NCBI GenBank assembly: GCA_031181585.1
Contig: JAPSKP010000001.1
Coordinates: forward strand, 50,939 to 114,938
Length of the DNA stretch: 64,000 nucleotides
Reading direction: 5' to 3'
DNA from: Lysinibacillus sp.
Lineage (GTDB): Bacteria; Bacillota; Bacilli; Bacillales_A; Planococcaceae
The notes below the pieces were generated by a model that saw nothing but the letters and a program-made list of their open reading frames with translations, had not been told where the DNA came from and did not search any database. This document shows positions 8,965 through 18,317 of the stretch, piece by piece; positions within the stretch are counted from its first letter, which is position 1, and the number at the start of each line of letters is the position of its first letter. Both the position numbers and the translations under genes were made by a program.

Positions 8965-9781
8965 TGAGGATATCGGGGATGGCGATCTATCCAGCGAAAC
9001 CATTTTCAGTACTTCTGACCAAGGTTCTTTTATATTTTATGCGAAAGAATCCGGCATTTTTTGCGGAAGACAAATTATCGAAATTGGTTTTCCGTTGCTG
9101 GATGATCATCTGCACGTTCGTGTATTAAAGGAGGATGGGCAATGGATCCGTGAAGGTGAGCAGCTTGCCATGATTGAAGGACCGATTCGCAGTCTTCTTG
9201 CAGGAGAGCGCGTCATCCTTAACTTAATTCAAAGAATGAGTGGGATTGCAACAAGTGCTTATGTAGCCGTTCAGCTTGTAAAGGGAACAAACGCGAATAT
9301 ATGCGATACCCGAAAAACAATGCCAGGTCTTCGTATGCTCGATAAATATGCCGTGCGCTCTGGCGGTGCCTATAATCATCGCAGCGGACTCTATGATGCA
9401 ATTATGCTGAAGGATAACCATATAGCCTTTGCCGGCAGCATTACAAAAGCCGTAAAATCCGCCCGTGCCAAAATTGGTCATACCGTAAAAATTGAGGTGG
9501 AAATTGAAACGAAAGATCAGCTGATTGAGGCGGTAGAAGCCGGGGCCGAGATCATCATGTTTGATAACCGTACACCTGACGAGATCCGCTCTTGGCTGCC
9601 TTTTATTCCCGACCATGTGACAACAGAAGCATCGGGCGGTATCACACTAGAGAACCTTCGCAGCTATGCTGAATCCGGTGTGCAATGGATTTCACTTGGT
9701 ACGTTAACACACTCTGTAAAAGCATTTGATATTAGCGCGCTCGTACAACTGAAAGGAGTGATAGCTAGTGGTACTCACTAA
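8921..9781 (+). CDS. nadC: Nicotinate-nucleotide pyrophosphorylase (carboxylating)
   Basis: Converts quinolinate and PRPP to nicotinate mononucleotide with loss of CO2. The 286-residue sequence has an N-terminal open-faced sandwich domain, then the TIM-barrel core. The substrate motif is [19 protein letters not shown] (about 131-149), followed by [17 protein letters not shown] and the phosphate-binding TEASGGI near residue 232. It sits between nadB and nadA with overlaps at both ends, so all three are one operon. Confidence 0.95.
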   Translation: MNTIKLKSMLLQYFNEDIGDGDLSSETIFSTSDQGSFIFYAKESGIFCGRQIIEIGFPLLDDHLHVRVLKEDGQWIREGEQLAMIEGPIRSLLAGERVILNLIQRMSGIATSAYVAVQLVKGTNANICDTRKTMPGLRMLDKYAVRSGGAYNHRSGLYDAIMLKDNHIAFAGSITKAVKSARAKIGHTVKIEVEIETKDQLIEAVEAGAEIIMFDNRTPDEIRSWLPFIPDHVTTEASGGITLENLRSYAESGVQWISLGTLTHSVKAFDISALVQLKGVIASGTH

Positions 9782-10868
9782 ATTTATGGAAGTGCCCATG
9801 CTTCCCGAAAAATATAAGTCCATGACTTTTAAGGAAATGGAAAACCGCATCCGTGAAATCAAAAGCAAATTAGGTGATGAATTATTTATTCCCGCCCATC
9901 ATTATCAGCGAGATGAGGTCTTTCAATTTGCTGATACAACAGGTGATTCCCTGCAGCTTGCACAAGTGGCTGCGGCTAATAAAAAGGCTAAGCATGTCGT
10001 ATTCTGCGGAGTACACTTCATGGCAGAAACTGCAGACATGCTCACTGATGATGAGCAGATTGTCTATTTGCCCGACATGCGTGCGGGGTGCTCGATGGCT
10101 GATATGGCGAATATCTATCAGACGGAAGAAGCATGGATTGTCTTACAGCAGCTATTTGGCGATACACTACTGCCACTGACATATGTTAACTCAACAGCAG
10201 CGATTAAAGCATTTACTGGACGTAATGGGGGTGCTTGTGTCACAAGCTCTAATGCTAAAATAATGGTGGAATGGGCATTTACTCAAAAGCAGCGCCTATT
10301 CTTCCTGCCAGATCAGCATTTAGGACGCAATACAACGTATGATCTTGGTATTCCATTAGATCAGATGGCCATTTGGAATCCAATAAAAGGGCAGCTTGAA
10401 TATGAAGGAAATGTGGAAAATGTGAAGGTAATCTTATGGAAGGGACATTGTTCCGTCCATGAGGGCTTTACCGTTTCTAACGTCCGTGAAGTGCGTAAAA
10501 ACTATCCTGATATGAAGATTATCGTACATCCAGAATGTTCACGTGAAGTAGTGGCCCTTTCAGATGACAACGGCTCCACCAAATATATTTGTGATGTTAT
10601 CGAAAATGCCCCTGCTGGTTCAAGCTGGGCAATCGGTACGGAGATGAATCTAGTTAAACGGCTGATTGCAAAATACCCTGAGAAACACATCATTTCTTTA
10701 AATGAAAATATGTGTCCGTGCCTGACGATGAACCGCATTGATTTGCCGCATCTATTATGGGCGTTAGAAATGATTGAAAGCGGTGAAAAAGGCAATGTGA
10801 TTCAAGTTGATGCAAACACGACAAAAGAAGCGATCCTGTCATTAGAGCGTATGCTTGCATGTGCCTGA
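9768..10868 (+). CDS. nadA: Quinolinate synthase (4Fe-4S)
   Basis: Condenses iminoaspartate with dihydroxyacetone phosphate to quinolinate, using a 4Fe-4S cluster. In this 366-residue protein C108, C228 and C318 fall two residues below the three cluster cysteines reported for B. subtilis NadA; C80, C157, C257 and C316 are also present. The start is the GTG at 9768, nine bases after GGAG and overlapping the nadC stop by 14 bases; the later in-frame ATGs lack a good site. The cluster is probably supplied with sulfur by the divergent NifS. A terminator hairpin follows at 10911. Confidence 0.95.
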   Translation: MVLTKFMEVPMLPEKYKSMTFKEMENRIREIKSKLGDELFIPAHHYQRDEVFQFADTTGDSLQLAQVAAANKKAKHVVFCGVHFMAETADMLTDDEQIVYLPDMRAGCSMADMANIYQTEEAWIVLQQLFGDTLLPLTYVNSTAAIKAFTGRNGGACVTSSNAKIMVEWAFTQKQRLFFLPDQHLGRNTTYDLGIPLDQMAIWNPIKGQLEYEGNVENVKVILWKGHCSVHEGFTVSNVREVRKNYPDMKIIVHPECSREVVALSDDNGSTKYICDVIENAPAGSSWAIGTEMNLVKRLIAKYPEKHIISLNENMCPCLTMNRIDLPHLLWALEMIESGEKGNVIQVDANTTKEAILSLERMLACA

Positions 10869-10910
10869 TAAAATAAAAGCAACAATCCTTTTGTATCCGG
10901 CTTTATTATA

Positions 10911-10959
10911 AACATAGAGCCGCTCAGAAAGTTTCACTCTTCTGGACGGCTCTATGTTT
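10911..10959. terminator. Terminator hairpin after nadA
   Basis: Arms AACATAGAGCCG and CGGCTCTATGTT with a further paired CAGAAG/CTTCTG inside. It lies between convergent nadA and the alcohol dehydrogenase gene and could serve both, though its T-run is weak on both sides. Confidence 0.65.
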
Positions 10960-11021
10960 CTTGACCAGTATCTCCTGAGAATTATCATCCTCAACGGACT
11001 ATATCAGCATATAGCAGCTTT

Positions 11022-12113
11022 TTATGCTTTCATTTTTAGTATTGGCTTAATTGCTCCACCATTTTTCGAATCCTCAAACGCTTCATTAATCTGTTCGAAA
11101 TCATAGAACTTAACCAGCTTATCAAACGGAAATTGCCCGTTCTTGTAATAGCTGATTAACTGAGGGATAAATACGCGTGGTACTGCATCCCCTTCAATCA
11201 CACCCATCATTGTCTTCCCTTCTGCCATCAGATCGTTATGAACGTCAATTGACATCTCCGGTGTCACACCTACAATGGCACAGGCACCCAATGGTCGTAG
11301 TGCATTCAGACTCTGTTTGACAACAGGCGGTACACCCGTTGTTTCTACAGCATAATGGGAGCCCCCATTTGTAATAGCTTTTACCTCTGCTACCACATCG
11401 ACATGACGTCCATTTAATACATGTGTAGCACCTAATTCCTTTGCTAAAGAAAGGCGATTATCATGCACATCGACTGCGATAATATGCTGGCAGCCAACAA
11501 TTTTGGCAGCCATCACGGCTGATAAACCGACAGCCCCGCAGCCATAGATGACAATAGATGATCCAAATTCAGGCTTAAGTCTATTGAGTACTGTCCCTGA
11601 CCCTGTTTGAATACCACAGCCTAAAGGACCTAACAGTGTTAAGTCTACATCCTTATCCACCTTGACAACATTTCGTTCATGGGCAATTGCATAGGTACCA
11701 AAAGATGACTGACCGAAGAAGGTAGAAAGTTTTTCATTTTCTTTACTTAAACGTGTCGTATAATCGTCCTGCACACCGCCAAAGTTTAAATCATTAAATG
11801 TTTCGCATACAGTTGGATGACCTGTCAAACAATTAGAGCATACACCGCAATGCGCAAATGACAAAACAACATGGTCTCCCGGTTCAATGTCCTTTACTCC
11901 CTCTCCAACCTGCTCTACAATGCCTGCGCCTTCATGTCCTAATACTGCTGGAAGAGGTGCTATTGCCATATCCCGGGCTACTGCATCTGTATGGCACACT
12001 CCGGTAGCCACTATTTTCACAAGAATTTCATTTGCCTTCGGTGCCGCAAGTTCCACTTCCTCAATGCTAAATGGCTGACCTTGTCCTTTTGTTACAGCTG
12101 CTTTAATTTTCAT
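11022..12113 (-). CDS. Zinc-dependent alcohol dehydrogenase, aryl/benzyl-alcohol type
   Basis: Medium-chain NAD(P)-dependent dehydrogenase of 363 residues. Visible catalytic-zinc residues are C40 in GVCHTD and H60-E61 in GHEGAG. The structural zinc lobe is C89, C92, C95 and C103. The Rossmann motif GCGAVGLSA lies near 190, and the following AVDVHDNR has an Asp that favours NAD over NADP. 'GPLGCGIQTGSGT' is typical of the aryl-alcohol/class III branch. Substrate is not known. GGAGG precedes the ATG by seven bases. The gene stands alone; a GTGTAG inverted repeat lies 37 bases upstream of the start. Confidence 0.85.
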   Translation of the reverse strand: MKIKAAVTKGQGQPFSIEEVELAAPKANEILVKIVATGVCHTDAVARDMAIAPLPAVLGHEGAGIVEQVGEGVKDIEPGDHVVLSFAHCGVCSNCLTGHPTVCETFNDLNFGGVQDDYTTRLSKENEKLSTFFGQSSFGTYAIAHERNVVKVDKDVDLTLLGPLGCGIQTGSGTVLNRLKPEFGSSIVIYGCGAVGLSAVMAAKIVGCQHIIAVDVHDNRLSLAKELGATHVLNGRHVDVVAEVKAITNGGSHYAVETTGVPPVVKQSLNALRPLGACAIVGVTPEMSIDVHNDLMAEGKTMMGVIEGDAVPRVFIPQLISYYKNGQFPFDKLVKFYDFEQINEAFEDSKNGGAIKPILKMKA

Positions 12114-12149
12114 GTATGCTCCTCCCTGACTACATTAAGAATATTCATA

Positions 12150-12177
12150 GTGTAGACAGGATTTTCACAAACTACAC
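12150..12177. promoter_or_regulatory. Inverted repeat upstream of alcohol dehydrogenase
   Basis: GTGTAG - 16 bases - CTACAC between the dehydrogenase start and the argF terminator. The spacing of half-sites, about two helical turns, would suit a dimeric regulator. The candidate -10 TACACT overlaps one half-site. Function is inferred only. Confidence 0.35.
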
Positions 12178-12180
12178 AAA

Positions 12181-12210
12181 AAAACAACCCAGCGTCTCCC
12201 GGGTTGTTTT
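12181..12210 (-). terminator. Terminator after argF
   Basis: Stem AAAACAACCC/GGGTTGTTTT with ten-base loop, followed on the minus strand by a long T-run. It lies about 200 bases past the argF stop; the bases between (12211-12411) show no gene. Confidence 0.75.
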
Positions 12211-12411
12211 CCTATGTAGTGATGCGTTTTCCTTCTAGAAAACATACATCACATCGAATGCAGCTTGTTAAGCGGCAGCAGCGTCTCCCGCATATCCGTT
12301 TAACTCCCTACCCTTTTACTCCGCCCTTCCTGCCTCATAAAAGGTTTCGATTGTATTCAATAAAGGATTACGTCCGCCACCTGCGAACAGCAAATCCAGT
12401 TGATACCTAAA

Positions 12412-13377
12412 TTAAGCCATCAGCGATACAAGTACTGCCTTCTGTGCATGCAGTCTGTTTTCTGCTTGTTCGTAAATGTAAGAGTTCGGTCCATCAATGA
12501 CTGATGTAGAGACCTCTTCCTCCCTATGTGCAGGCAAACAGTGCAAGAACATATAGTCAGGCTTGGCATGTGCCACAAGCTCATCATTGATCTGGTAGCC
12601 TTCGAAGTCGATTAAACGCTGCTGCGTCTCCTCTTCCTGCCCCATAGACGTCCAAACATCTGCATATACAACATCCGCATTTTCTACTGCTTCCACAGGA
12701 TTTGTTGTAGTTACTACAGTACTGCCGTTACGCGCAGCAATGCCTTTTGCTTTTTCAATGATGTCCGGGTCACATTCATAACCGGCTGGTGCAGCCACTG
12801 CCACATCCATCCCAACATGAGCACAGGCGATTACTAAAGAATGGGCAACATTGTTGCCATCTCCTATATAAGCAACCTTTAACCCGTCAAAGCTTCCTTT
12901 ATTTTCAACGATTGTCTCGAGATCAGCCAATGCCTGGCAAGGATGATAAATGTCCGTTAGTCCATTGATAACCGGAATTGATGCATGTTCTGCCAGCTCT
13001 TTCACCATTTCGTGGGAATTCGCACGGATCATGATAGCATCTAGATAGCCTGATAAAACATGACCAGTATCAGAAATCGGTTCACCACGTCCAATTTGCA
13101 TATCACGTGCATTCATATACATTCCGTATCCACCTAATTGTTGCATACCAACCTCAAAAGAAACTCGTGTACGCGTGGAACTCTTTTCAAAAATCATCCC
13201 TAGCGTCTTGCCTTCAAGCAGTCTTGGGCACTTGCCTTCCTTTGTCACTTTTTTCAGATGTGTAGCAAGTGAAATAAGGTCTTGCACTTCTTTTGACGTG
13301 TAATCCAGTAATGTCAGCAGGTCCTTCCCCTTAAGGCTCGCTACTGGCTTCAACTGCACTTCCTCTAACAATTTCAT
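12412..13377 (-). CDS. argF: Ornithine carbamoyltransferase
   Basis: Makes citrulline from ornithine and carbamoyl phosphate in arginine synthesis. The 321-residue protein carries the carbamoyl-phosphate motif STRTRVSFE (about 53-61), HPCQ (about 130), DVWTSMGQE and the ornithine motif HCLPAH (about 265). The ATG at 13377 has AAGGAG eight bases upstream; an in-frame ATG 18 bases earlier does not. It is alone here, not in an arg operon. Its promoter is embedded in several ArgR/AhrC-like boxes, so arginine repression is expected. Confidence 0.95.
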   Translation of the reverse strand: MKLLEEVQLKPVASLKGKDLLTLLDYTSKEVQDLISLATHLKKVTKEGKCPRLLEGKTLGMIFEKSSTRTRVSFEVGMQQLGGYGMYMNARDMQIGRGEPISDTGHVLSGYLDAIMIRANSHEMVKELAEHASIPVINGLTDIYHPCQALADLETIVENKGSFDGLKVAYIGDGNNVAHSLVIACAHVGMDVAVAAPAGYECDPDIIEKAKGIAARNGSTVVTTTNPVEAVENADVVYADVWTSMGQEEETQQRLIDFEGYQINDELVAHAKPDYMFLHCLPAHREEEVSTSVIDGPNSYIYEQAENRLHAQKAVLVSLMA

Positions 13378-13412
13378 ATCGAACGCTCCTTGCATACCTT
13401 TATGTTAACATC

Positions 13413-13441
13413 ATTATATATGTGCATAATTATAAAATCAA
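13413..13441 (-). promoter_or_regulatory. SigA promoter of argF
   Basis: TTGATT - 17 bases - TATAAT on the minus strand, 36 bases before the argF start. It overlaps the ARG-box-like repeats. Confidence 0.75.
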
Positions 13442-13492
13442 GTGAATTATTATAATTTATTAATCTTTTTTTAATTCGCATAATTATTCAAC
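13423..13492. promoter_or_regulatory. Three ARG-box-like sites (ArgR/AhrC operator)
   Basis: Three AT-rich imperfect dyads related to TGAAT-N4-ATTCA: TGCATAATTATAAAA (13423-13437), GTGAATTATTATAATTT (13442-13458) and GCATAATTATTCAAC (13478-13492). They cover and flank the argF -35, the usual layout for arginine-dependent repression by ArgR/AhrC. The matches are by eye. Confidence 0.55.
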
Positions 13493-13697
13493 AAATAGGA
13501 ATACTATTTGCTCCTAAAGAGAAAAAGCGGAAATATCGTTTAAAGGGATAGAAATTTTCAAATAATATAAAATGCCGATCATTCTTTATGCTTCGCGGAA
13601 AAATACCTGTTCAATCACCGAAAGAAGCAAAACAGAAAACACTGGACACTATATTTTGAACATGTAAAGGGGTTATTTGGGTCTCTGGAGGGTAAGA

Positions 13698-13853
13698 GTG
13701 AAACAAGAAGCTTTATCCCTATATAGGCGGAATACTCCACATAGATATGATCTGGTTTTGACCAGTGAATATCAAGCAATCGAAAGCTCAAATAGAATTT
13801 CACTTTATAAAAAAGGACGTGACCTTTATGCCGCAAGGAACGCATACTGTTGA
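13698..13853 (+). CDS. Possible small protein, 51 residues
   Basis: A GTG-started frame with GGAGGG six bases upstream encodes 51 residues beginning VKQEALSLYRRNT and ending RDLYAARNAYC. It includes YDLVLTSEYQAI and is rich in charged and aromatic residues. I recognise no family. It overlaps the start of the SRPBCC gene by 26 bases, an arrangement that allows translational coupling. The ribosome site is better than that of the downstream gene. It could instead be a leader or a chance frame. Confidence 0.35.
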   Translation: MKQEALSLYRRNTPHRYDLVLTSEYQAIESSNRISLYKKGRDLYAARNAYC

Positions 13854-14280
13854 ACTGCCGGTAAATATTGAAACGGTTTGGGATTTTGTGCAGGATATGA
13901 ATAAGTGGGCGCCTCTTGTCCCCGGATATATTGATCATAAAATTTTAAATGAGAGACAATCGACATGGTCATTTAATGGGGACTTAGGTTTCATGAAGAA
14001 GTTAGTAAACCTAAAGGTCGATATTAAGGAATGGAAAGAACCAACTCAAGTGACGTTCAATTTAACAGGGATTTCCGATAATTTTATTGGAGGCGGCTAC
14101 TTCTTGGCGGAAGCAATCGATCAAAACCGCACAAAGATGAGCGGGCACCTTGATATTACTGCAAAAGGAATGATGGCTTCCATCATCAATCAGGTTTTGG
14201 CCAGCTTTGTTCCAAAGACTGCTACCGAATTGACGAATGCTATTGCTGCCAAGATTGTGGAAATAAATAAACAGGGATAG
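13828..14280 (+). CDS. SRPBCC-fold (CoxG-like) lipid/ligand-binding protein
   Basis: A 150-residue protein with the START/Bet v1-like opening 'HTVELPVNIETVWDFVQDMNKWAPLVPGY', glycine turns near 'FIGGGYFLAEAID', and a C-terminal helix ('IINQVLASFVPKTATELTNAI'). CoxG-like relatives bind a hydrophobic ligand; the substrate here is unknown. The ATG at 13828 has AGGAC nine bases upstream. The frame is open 21 codons further, but no ribosome site supports a longer protein. A terminator follows directly. It is probably transcribed with the small frame upstream. Confidence 0.75.
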   Translation: MPQGTHTVELPVNIETVWDFVQDMNKWAPLVPGYIDHKILNERQSTWSFNGDLGFMKKLVNLKVDIKEWKEPTQVTFNLTGISDNFIGGGYFLAEAIDQNRTKMSGHLDITAKGMMASIINQVLASFVPKTATELTNAIAAKIVEINKQG

Positions 14281-14287
14281 TAGAATG

Positions 14288-14322
14288 ACCGTCTTGCTTA
14301 TAAAGCAGGCGGTTATTTTTTT
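14288..14322 (+). terminator. Terminator after SRPBCC gene
   Basis: Stem ACCGTCTTGCTT/AAGCAGGCGGT followed by A and a run of T. Confidence 0.85.
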
Positions 14323-14338
14323 CCTATAAAAGAAAAGA

Positions 14339-14362
14339 CATTGGAAGGATATTCTTCCAATG
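14339..14362 (-). terminator. Terminator after the M42 peptidase gene
   Basis: Hairpin CATTGGAAGGA/TCTTCCAATG with T-rich flanks on both strands, so it can stop transcripts from either side. Confidence 0.75.
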
Positions 14363-14374
14363 CCTTTTTTAAAA

Positions 14375-15463
14375 CTAATCGCGGATAATTTGATTAACCG
14401 TCTCACGGTCTAATTTCTTGATGATTTCAACGATCAGCTTCACTGTGTTTTCGTAATCGTCACGATTCAAGATACCTGCATGAGAGTGGATATATCGTGT
14501 AGCCACACCGATTGCAAGAGCCGGTACACCATTCGCTGTCAAATGGATGGATCCAGCGTCAGTACCACCGCCTGCAAGCGATTCAAACTGGTACGGGATA
14601 TTGTTTTCCTCAGCTACCTCTAAAACAAAATTACGCAGCCCCGTATGAGCAACCATAGAAGCGTCAAATATCACAATCTGAGGACCCGCTCCCATTTTAG
14701 ATGTAGACTCCTTAGGCGTAATACCTGGTGTATCTCCAGCAACGCCAACGTCTACCGAAAAGCCGATGTCCGGCCGGATTTTAAAGGTAGATGTCTTTGC
14801 TCCGCGAAGACCGACTTCCTCTTGTACGTTCCCTACACCATACACGATATTAGGATGTTGTTCATCCTTTAATGCACGAAGGACATCAATGGCAATAGCA
14901 CAGCCAATACGGTTATCCCACGCTTTTGCAAGAAGGTGCTTTTTATTTTTCATCACGTTGAATTCAAAATATGGTGTCACCATGTCACCAGGTGATACGC
15001 CCCACTTCATCGCTTCTTCTTTCGATAATGCGCCGATATCGATGAACATATCTTTTACATCTACAGACTTTTTACGAGCATCTGCTGGAATGATATGAGG
15101 TGGCTTAGAACCGATAACCCCAATGATCTCTTCACCTTTTCGCGTTGTAACTGTTACACGCTGTGCAAGCATAACCTGCTCCCACCAGCCACCTACTGTC
15201 TGGAATTTTAAGAAACCCTGATCATCGATTTGCGTTACCATGAAGCCAATCTCGTCTAAATGGCCCGCGACCATAATTTTTGGTCCATTTTCATTCCCGA
15301 CCTTTTTAGCGATTAGACTGCCCAGGTTATCCATTTCAATTTCATCTGCGAACGGCTCGATATACTTTCTCATTACTTCCCTTGGTGCCCGTTCATTTCC
15401 TGGAATCCCATTGGCATCCGTTAATTCTTTCAGCATTTGCAATGTCGGATCTAATTGTGTCAT
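14375..15463 (-). CDS. ysdC: M42-family metallo-aminopeptidase (YsdC)
   Basis: Co-catalytic metal aminopeptidase, often misannotated as endoglucanase. The 362-residue protein shows metal ligands in [11 protein letters not shown] (about 66-76), AWDNRIG (about 181-187), the catalytic pair in [12 protein letters not shown] (about 210-221), SVDVG and the final YIHSHAGI. The true start is the ATG at 15463 with GAGGAGG eight bases upstream; the frame extends 30 codons further into the dUTPase gene without a site. Position next to ysdB-ysdA-rplT matches B. subtilis. Confidence 0.9.
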   Translation of the reverse strand: MTQLDPTLQMLKELTDANGIPGNERAPREVMRKYIEPFADEIEMDNLGSLIAKKVGNENGPKIMVAGHLDEIGFMVTQIDDQGFLKFQTVGGWWEQVMLAQRVTVTTRKGEEIIGVIGSKPPHIIPADARKKSVDVKDMFIDIGALSKEEAMKWGVSPGDMVTPYFEFNVMKNKKHLLAKAWDNRIGCAIAIDVLRALKDEQHPNIVYGVGNVQEEVGLRGAKTSTFKIRPDIGFSVDVGVAGDTPGITPKESTSKMGAGPQIVIFDASMVAHTGLRNFVLEVAEENNIPYQFESLAGGGTDAGSIHLTANGVPALAIGVATRYIHSHAGILNRDDYENTVKLIVEIIKKLDRETVNQIIRD

Positions 15464-15527
15464 ACTCTCGGCCTCCTCACTATGTGTCTTCTCGATTATA
15501 ACTTGATTATTTCGGTTTTCAAAGTAA

Positions 15528-16010
15528 TTAATAGCCTGAACGTTGGCGCTCATAGTTTTTCTCGTTTTTGGCTAAATATGCATCCAAAATATCTTCAAAT
15601 GCAAAACCGAGATTATAGGCAAGCTTTCCGTACAAATGCCATAGCTCATAATAGGTGTCTTTGGCCGGTGCGCCAATAAATGTTGTAGCGGCTACTGTTG
15701 TTTCTATGAATAACGGTGTCAATTCTGCTTTCTCTTTTACTTCCGGCCATGCTTCCATTGTAAAACCACGCATATTGCCAAGAGATAGTATAAAGTGAAT
15801 AGAATCTACAAACTCCTCCAAAATAACAGAGCGCTCGGAAGGACCCTTCGTACTCCAGAATTTGAAACAGCGTGTTTCATTCGCCAGCTCTGACAGCTCA
15901 ACAAGTAATGCCAGACCTTTCTCTTGAAAAACATCATATGTAATATTTTGCGTTTCTTCAATAAATGTATCGAGTTCGTGCTGCATTTCGAATAATTGTT
16001 TAAACTTCAT
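15528..16010 (-). CDS. Dimeric dUTPase (MazG-like dUTPase_2 family)
   Basis: All-alpha NTP pyrophosphatase expected to hydrolyse dUTP to dUMP, keeping uracil out of DNA. The 160-residue protein shows the metal-binding helices [16 protein letters not shown] (about 37-52) and [15 protein letters not shown] (about 63-77), the signature of the dimeric type rather than trimeric Dut. GGAGAG precedes the ATG by six bases. It is upstream of ysdC with 64 bases between, probably one transcript, and divergent from ysdB. Confidence 0.85.
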   Translation of the reverse strand: MKFKQLFEMQHELDTFIEETQNITYDVFQEKGLALLVELSELANETRCFKFWSTKGPSERSVILEEFVDSIHFILSLGNMRGFTMEAWPEVKEKAELTPLFIETTVAATTFIGAPAKDTYYELWHLYGKLAYNLGFAFEDILDAYLAKNEKNYERQRSGY

Positions 16011-16037
16011 TTTTTTCTCTCCATTTTCTTAAAAAAT

Positions 16038-16063
16038 TGAAACCTTTCCCTCTTTCAATCGTA
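16038..16063 (+). promoter_or_regulatory. Sigma-W-type promoter of ysdB
   Basis: TGAAAC - 16 bases - CGTA, an exact match to the sigma-W consensus, 36 bases before the ysdB start. B. subtilis ysdB is a known sigma-W gene, so the site is well supported. Confidence 0.85.
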
Positions 16064-16098
16064 TAGAAGGGAAACTCGTGTGACAAGGGGGAATTTTC

Positions 16099-16482
16099 AT
16101 GGCTCTACTTCTTCGACTTGTAATTATTGTATTAATATTATACATATTTTATAGAGGCGTCCGTTACTTGCTGGACCCGAAGCGAAAGCTGGATGAGGCG
16201 TATGAAAAAGGCGACTATTATTTTTATGACGATGTTAAAAATGTCCGGAAGAATTTCTTTATCTCCTACAAAAATGCTCTTTTTGAAGGAGAAAAATACT
16301 TAGGGACAACAGAAAACGCATTTGAGGTAGTATCTATTTTCGTTTTCGTTCATGATCCAATGAAGCTGCAAGGCTTTACGAAGGACGACTTCCTTTTTTT
16401 AGAAAAGGAAATTCTCCTAAACTACCCTACCGCAACAATCAGCTGGAAAAATCCGATTGAAAAGCTGATGAAGGGAAAATAG
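16099..16482 (+). CDS. ysdB: Sigma-W pathway membrane protein YsdB
   Basis: A 127-residue protein with one N-terminal membrane segment (about 3-22, LLRLVIIVLILYIFYRG) and a cytoplasmic domain with 'DPKRKLDEAYEKGDYYFYDD' and 'NFFISYKNALFEGEKYLG'. It matches B. subtilis YsdB in length and position. The B. subtilis gene belongs to the antimicrobial/envelope-stress regulon; its biochemical role is not known. AAGGGGG lies seven bases before the ATG, behind the consensus sigma-W promoter. An intergenic repeat follows. Confidence 0.9.
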   Translation: MALLLRLVIIVLILYIFYRGVRYLLDPKRKLDEAYEKGDYYFYDDVKNVRKNFFISYKNALFEGEKYLGTTENAFEVVSIFVFVHDPMKLQGFTKDDFLFLEKEILLNYPTATISWKNPIEKLMKGK

Positions 16483-16501
16483 AAAGAAAAGATTTACTCA
16501 A

Positions 16502-16565
16502 CCTGTCTTAAAAACGCTTGCCAGACAAGCAACGATGGATGAGAGCGTTTGTCAACAGGCTGAGA
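16502..16565. repeat. Intergenic hairpin repeat, copy 1 (short form)
   Basis: A 64-base unit running from CCTGTCTTAAAAACGCTTG to AGCGTTTGTCAACAGG and CTGAGA. Its ends are complementary (CCTGT...AAACGCT/AGCGTTT...ACAGG). The same unit recurs at 62016-62101 with a 22-base insertion in the middle. Confidence 0.75.
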
Positions 16566-16632
16566 TAGAAAGAAGAGGTTCGTGCAAGTAGCAGCCGAAC
16601 CTCTTTCGTATATTGTGCTTTTCTTCCCCTAC

Positions 16633-16899
16633 CTATAATGATACCAGCTTCACAATGATATAGACTTGAATAGCTGCTAGAAGAGGAAATCCGAAGGCAA
16701 AGGCATTATGTTTCGTTTTATGACGAAACAGATACATACCGAGGACACCCCCGATTGCTCCCCCTGTGATGGCCAATGTAAACAATGTTTTCTCTGCAAT
16801 ACGCCATTCCTTTTTGATTGCCTTTTGCTTATCGGTATACATAAGGAAAAGTAAAACAAAAGATAATATTCCAAAGTAGGAATAAATCGCCAGATCCAT
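16633..16899 (-). CDS. ysdA: DUF1294 membrane protein YsdA
   Basis: An 88-residue protein with three hydrophobic segments (about 3-20, 37-57, 67-86) and the DUF1294 pattern: 'YTDKQKA' after the first helix, 'GGAIGGVLGMYLFRHKTKH' in the middle. B. subtilis has ysdA at the same place beside rplT. Function unknown. AGGAG lies seven bases before the ATG. The gene is downstream of rplT in the same direction but 160 bases away, so it may have its own promoter. Confidence 0.88.
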   Translation of the reverse strand: MDLAIYSYFGILSFVLLFLMYTDKQKAIKKEWRIAEKTLFTLAITGGAIGGVLGMYLFRHKTKHNAFAFGFPLLAAIQVYIIVKLVSL

Positions 16900-17059
16900 A
16901 CTTCCACTCCTCTATTGCCGCAACAACCTACTAATTGAGAGAACAATTTATTGTATGAGTCCTCACGTGCTAAAAAAGGCTGATAGGGGTTCCTATCAGC
17001 CTCATTTACTTAAAATTATTTAACTAAAGCTTGTAAGTATTAGAATAAGTATCTATGTC

Positions 17060-17434
<375 letters not shown>

Positions 17435-17483
17435 CTAATTCTTTCGAATAGTTATTTTAATGTTGAACCTGTATGTTCAGAGA

Positions 17484-17684
17484 TTACTTCATGTAAGTTA
17501 ATAAAGTACGGATGCGTTTGAAATCGCCAGATGTAGCGATTTTCGCTTTACGAAGTTGACGTTTCGCTTTAGTAGATTTGTTAGCGAATAAGTGGCTACC
17601 ATAAGCACGGTCAAATTTTAATTTACCAGTACCTGTTTTTTTGAAACGCTTAGCAGCGCCACGGTGAGTTTTCATTTTTGGCAT
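17484..17684 (-). CDS. rpmI: 50S ribosomal protein L35
   Basis: A 66-residue, lysine-rich ribosomal protein ([20 protein letters not shown]) of normal family length, packed on 23S rRNA. AGGAGG lies nine bases before the ATG. It is the middle gene of the infC-rpmI-rplT operon, 33 bases after infC. Confidence 0.97.
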   Translation of the reverse strand: MPKMKTHRGAAKRFKKTGTGKLKFDRAYGSHLFANKSTKAKRQLRKAKIATSGDFKRIRTLLTYMK

Positions 17685-17717
17685 GTCGTTTTTCCTCCTA
17701 AACTGTTCAATTCATAC

Positions 17718-18236
17718 TTACTTTTCGTTCTTAGGGTTAAGAACTAGGAACATGCTGCGGCCTTCCATCTTCGGTTTTTGTTCAACCGTTGATACTTCAG
17801 CGCAGGCTTCAGCAAAGCGATCCAATACACGTTGACCGATTTCTTTGTGTGTGATAGCACGACCTTTGAAACGGATGCTACATTTTACTTTATCGCCTTT
17901 TTCAAGGAACTTGATAGCGTTACGTAGCTTCGTTTGGAAATCATGTTCATCAATTGTCGGGCTCAGACGAACCTCTTTCATATTGATAACTTTTTGATTC
18001 TTACGAATTTCGCGATCTTTCTTTTGCTGTTCAAACTTAAATTTACCATAGTCCATGATACGTGCGACCGGCGGTTTGGCTTGAGGGGCCACAAGGACAA
18101 GATCCAAGTTAACACGACCGGCAATCTCTAGTGCTTCATTTCGTGTTTTGACTCCTAGCTGTTCACCGTTATGGTCGATTACACGAAGTTCACGTGCGCG
18201 AATGCCTTCGTTTACATACATGTCTTTGCTAATAAT
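17718..18236 (-). CDS. infC: Translation initiation factor IF-3, non-AUG start
   Basis: IF-3 binds 30S, keeps subunits apart and checks start codons. The 172-residue protein has an N-domain (about 5-80, '[21 protein letters not shown]' region), a lysine-rich linker and a C-domain with '[20 protein letters not shown]' and '[14 protein letters not shown]'. No ATG is near the GGAGG site: three ATT codons (18239-18231) precede AGCAAAGAC. The second or third is the start, as in other bacteria where infC begins with AUU and IF-3 thereby limits its own translation. The ATG at 18266 in the same frame lacks a ribosome site. Confidence 0.95.
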   Translation of the reverse strand: MISKDMYVNEGIRARELRVIDHNGEQLGVKTRNEALEIAGRVNLDLVLVAPQAKPPVARIMDYGKFKFEQQKKDREIRKNQKVINMKEVRLSPTIDEHDFQTKLRNAIKFLEKGDKVKCSIRFKGRAITHKEIGQRVLDRFAEACAEVSTVEQKPKMEGRSMFLVLNPKNEK

Positions 18237-18317
18237 AATCCACCTCCATAATATGCGCGAATACATGGTTTGGGCTTGAGATGCCCTTAAGTTGAACGGT
18301 ACACTTCCGATATGTCC

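Noticed and set aside
12204-12410. A 68-codon plus-strand frame between argF and the dehydrogenase
   Set aside because: It starts in the argF terminator, has no ribosome site and a Pro/His/Arg-rich product unlike real proteins.
13615-13938. A 107-codon minus-strand frame over the SRPBCC gene start
   Set aside because: No ribosome site and it overlaps the better supported plus-strand genes.
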